From: an uncultured Eubacteriales bacterium
Lineage (GTDB): Bacteria; Bacillota; Clostridia; Oscillospirales; Oscillospiraceae
DNA length: 44,844 bases
NCBI GenBank assembly: GCA_900320595.1
Contig: ONSW01000042.1
Location: 1 to 44,844, forward strand
Reading direction: 5' to 3'
In this document: one piece after another, positions 44,092-44,844 of the stretch
Layout of the letters: each line of letters begins with the position of its first letter
How positions within the stretch are numbered: position 1 is the stretch's first letter
Made by a program: the position numbers and the translations under genes
Notes under the pieces: generated by a model
Database searches by the model: none
The model's input: only the letters and a program-made list of their open reading frames with translations
What the model was told of the DNA's origin: nothing

Positions 44092-44709
44092 ATGATCAGA
44101 GCGGCTGCACTTGCGTCCGGCGACGGCGTAAAGCTCCAGGCGATCCTCGACGCGATGTACTTCGGCGAGCTGCCGGAATTCGAGCTCGTCGCGGTGATCT
44201 CGCCGGAAAAAGACGCCTATGTGATGCAGCGGGCGCTGAATGCCGGCGTTCCCGCCTATGTGGTGGATCCGGATCTGTTTCCCACGATGACGACGCACAG
44301 CATGGCGGTGGCGAACAAGCTCAAGGACATGGACGTTGAGCTTGTCCTGCTGGCCGACTACGGCGTATCGCTGGGCGTGATCCCCTACCAGTTCAAAAAC
44401 CGAATCATCGGCACCTGCCCCTCGCTCTATCCCGCCTTTGAGGAGGTCGAGGGCGACGTGTGCGAGGCGGTGCTCGCGCGCGGCTGCAAGCTCACCGGCG
44501 CGACCTCGTTCTTTGCCGACGGCGACGGCCGCGTGGGCAGCATCATCGACCAGCGCGCGGTGGTCGTCCTGCCGGACGACACGGCCGAGACACTTGCCCG
44601 CCGCGTGACGGAGGAGGCCGAGTGGGGCCTTTTGACCGACGCGGTCAAGCTCTTCTGCGCCGGGCGGCTTTCCGTCCGCGACAACCGGGTGCTCGTCACC
44701 GGCGGCTGA
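44092..44709 (+). CDS. PurN-like formyltransferase-fold protein, catalytic Asn/His replaced
   Basis: A 205-residue protein with the glycinamide ribonucleotide formyltransferase fold: ALASGDGVKLQAILDAM, AVISPEKDAYVMQRALNAGVPAYVV, LVLLADYGVSLG and SIIDQRAVVVLPDDTAETLARRV match PurN in order. In PurN the catalytic NIHPSLLPAF segment carries Asn and His; here it reads GTCPSLYPAF, so both are gone, and the ADGDG region only loosely matches the Asp loop. It may be inactive, bind a ligand, or have another chemistry. Confidence 0.75.
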   Translation: MIRAAALASGDGVKLQAILDAMYFGELPEFELVAVISPEKDAYVMQRALNAGVPAYVVDPDLFPTMTTHSMAVANKLKDMDVELVLLADYGVSLGVIPYQFKNRIIGTCPSLYPAFEEVEGDVCEAVLARGCKLTGATSFFADGDGRVGSIIDQRAVVVLPDDTAETLARRVTEEAEWGLLTDAVKLFCAGRLSVRDNRVLVTGG

Positions 44710-44806
44710 TAATACAGGGAATAACAATAAGCCCCATCCTGCCACTGAACCGCCCCAGATTGTGCGAACAGCACAAGAAAGCCCCCCTGATGCAGGCTTA
44801 TACAAT

Positions 44807-44844
44807 TCAAGCAACGAACTGGCACCGCAACTCCAGCGGTGTCA
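44807..44844 (-). mobile_element. possible tail of an IS3-type transposase
   Basis: On the minus strand from the right edge the frame reads TPLELRCQFVA and stops at 44807. IS3-family OrfB proteins often end with a similar SPxEYR..L.A sequence. Only 11 residues are visible and no terminal inverted repeat was confirmed. Confidence 0.35.

Overview
The window reads as the right-hand part of a large mobile element (about 1-25,370) joined to the chromosome of an anaerobic, spore-forming, fairly GC-rich Firmicute, probably a gut Oscillospiraceae-type organism (about 25,380-44,844). The host inference rests on a sigG-type sporulation sigma factor, a class III ribonucleotide reductase, a TAXI-type TRAP transporter and a lysine riboswitch. 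The element ends inside sigG: only the C-terminal two thirds of sigG is present, directly after the element's large serine recombinase.

Element, left to right. 1-7,604: a tyrosine recombinase beside a type I restriction-modification operon (hsdR-hsdM-hsdS, with hsdS frameshifted), then a GIY-YIG/DUF4357 protein. 7,682-10,974: an ietA/ietS pair (AAA ATPase plus subtilisin-like protease), a known anti-phage gene pair, behind a near-consensus promoter carrying two direct-repeat operator-like sites. 11,567-13,158: a sigma-70-like factor and an XRE regulator. 13,302-17,569: two paralogous tRNA modules. Each has a promoter with an operator-like palindrome, a 42-43 codon small ORF, an intrinsic terminator, a paralogous 84-aa XRE regulator and a tRNA array; one module also has the RNA ligase RtcB. 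17,585-20,200: a hypothetical gene, a ribbon-helix-helix regulator and a surface lipoprotein. 20,272-25,333: primase, primase/helicase, MobV relaxase, small genes and the serine recombinase, that is, the replication, mobilisation and integration core of a mobilisable element.

The main discovery candidate is the pair of tRNA modules. The array in module 1 (17 tRNAs) serves exactly 11 amino acids, and residues 11-25 of its leader peptide (KKHMEQLQSSFNYLD) contain exactly those 11 amino acids and no others. The array in module 2 has only Ile and Thr tRNAs, and its leader peptide carries the run ITTTSEITI. In both, an intrinsic terminator lies between the leader ORF and the downstream genes. This looks like transcription attenuation that senses loss of the very tRNAs the module encodes and responds by making new tRNAs and, in module 1, RtcB to repair cut ones. 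That would be a defence against anticodon nucleases. The array also contains a serine tRNA-like gene with an 8+4 acceptor branch (allo-tRNA architecture). The mechanism is inference; the codon/anticodon match, promoters and terminators are seen in the sequence.

Chromosome, 25,380-44,844: truncated sigG; a TAXI-TRAP substrate-binding protein and fused permease with a divergent LysR gene; a HAD phosphatase; csaA; trxB; a broken nrdD with a fused redoxin domain and nrdG behind a promoter and NrdR-like box; a cation/proton antiporter; a secreted SH3-like protein; a NhaC-family transporter under a lysine riboswitch; DUF378 and DUF1294 membrane proteins; a metallophosphoesterase; a phosphatase-acetyltransferase fusion; a PurN-like protein; and at the right edge probably the tail of an IS3-type transposase. 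Three genes (hsdS, the serine recombinase, nrdD) carry frameshifts, so sequencing or assembly error has to be considered alongside real decay.
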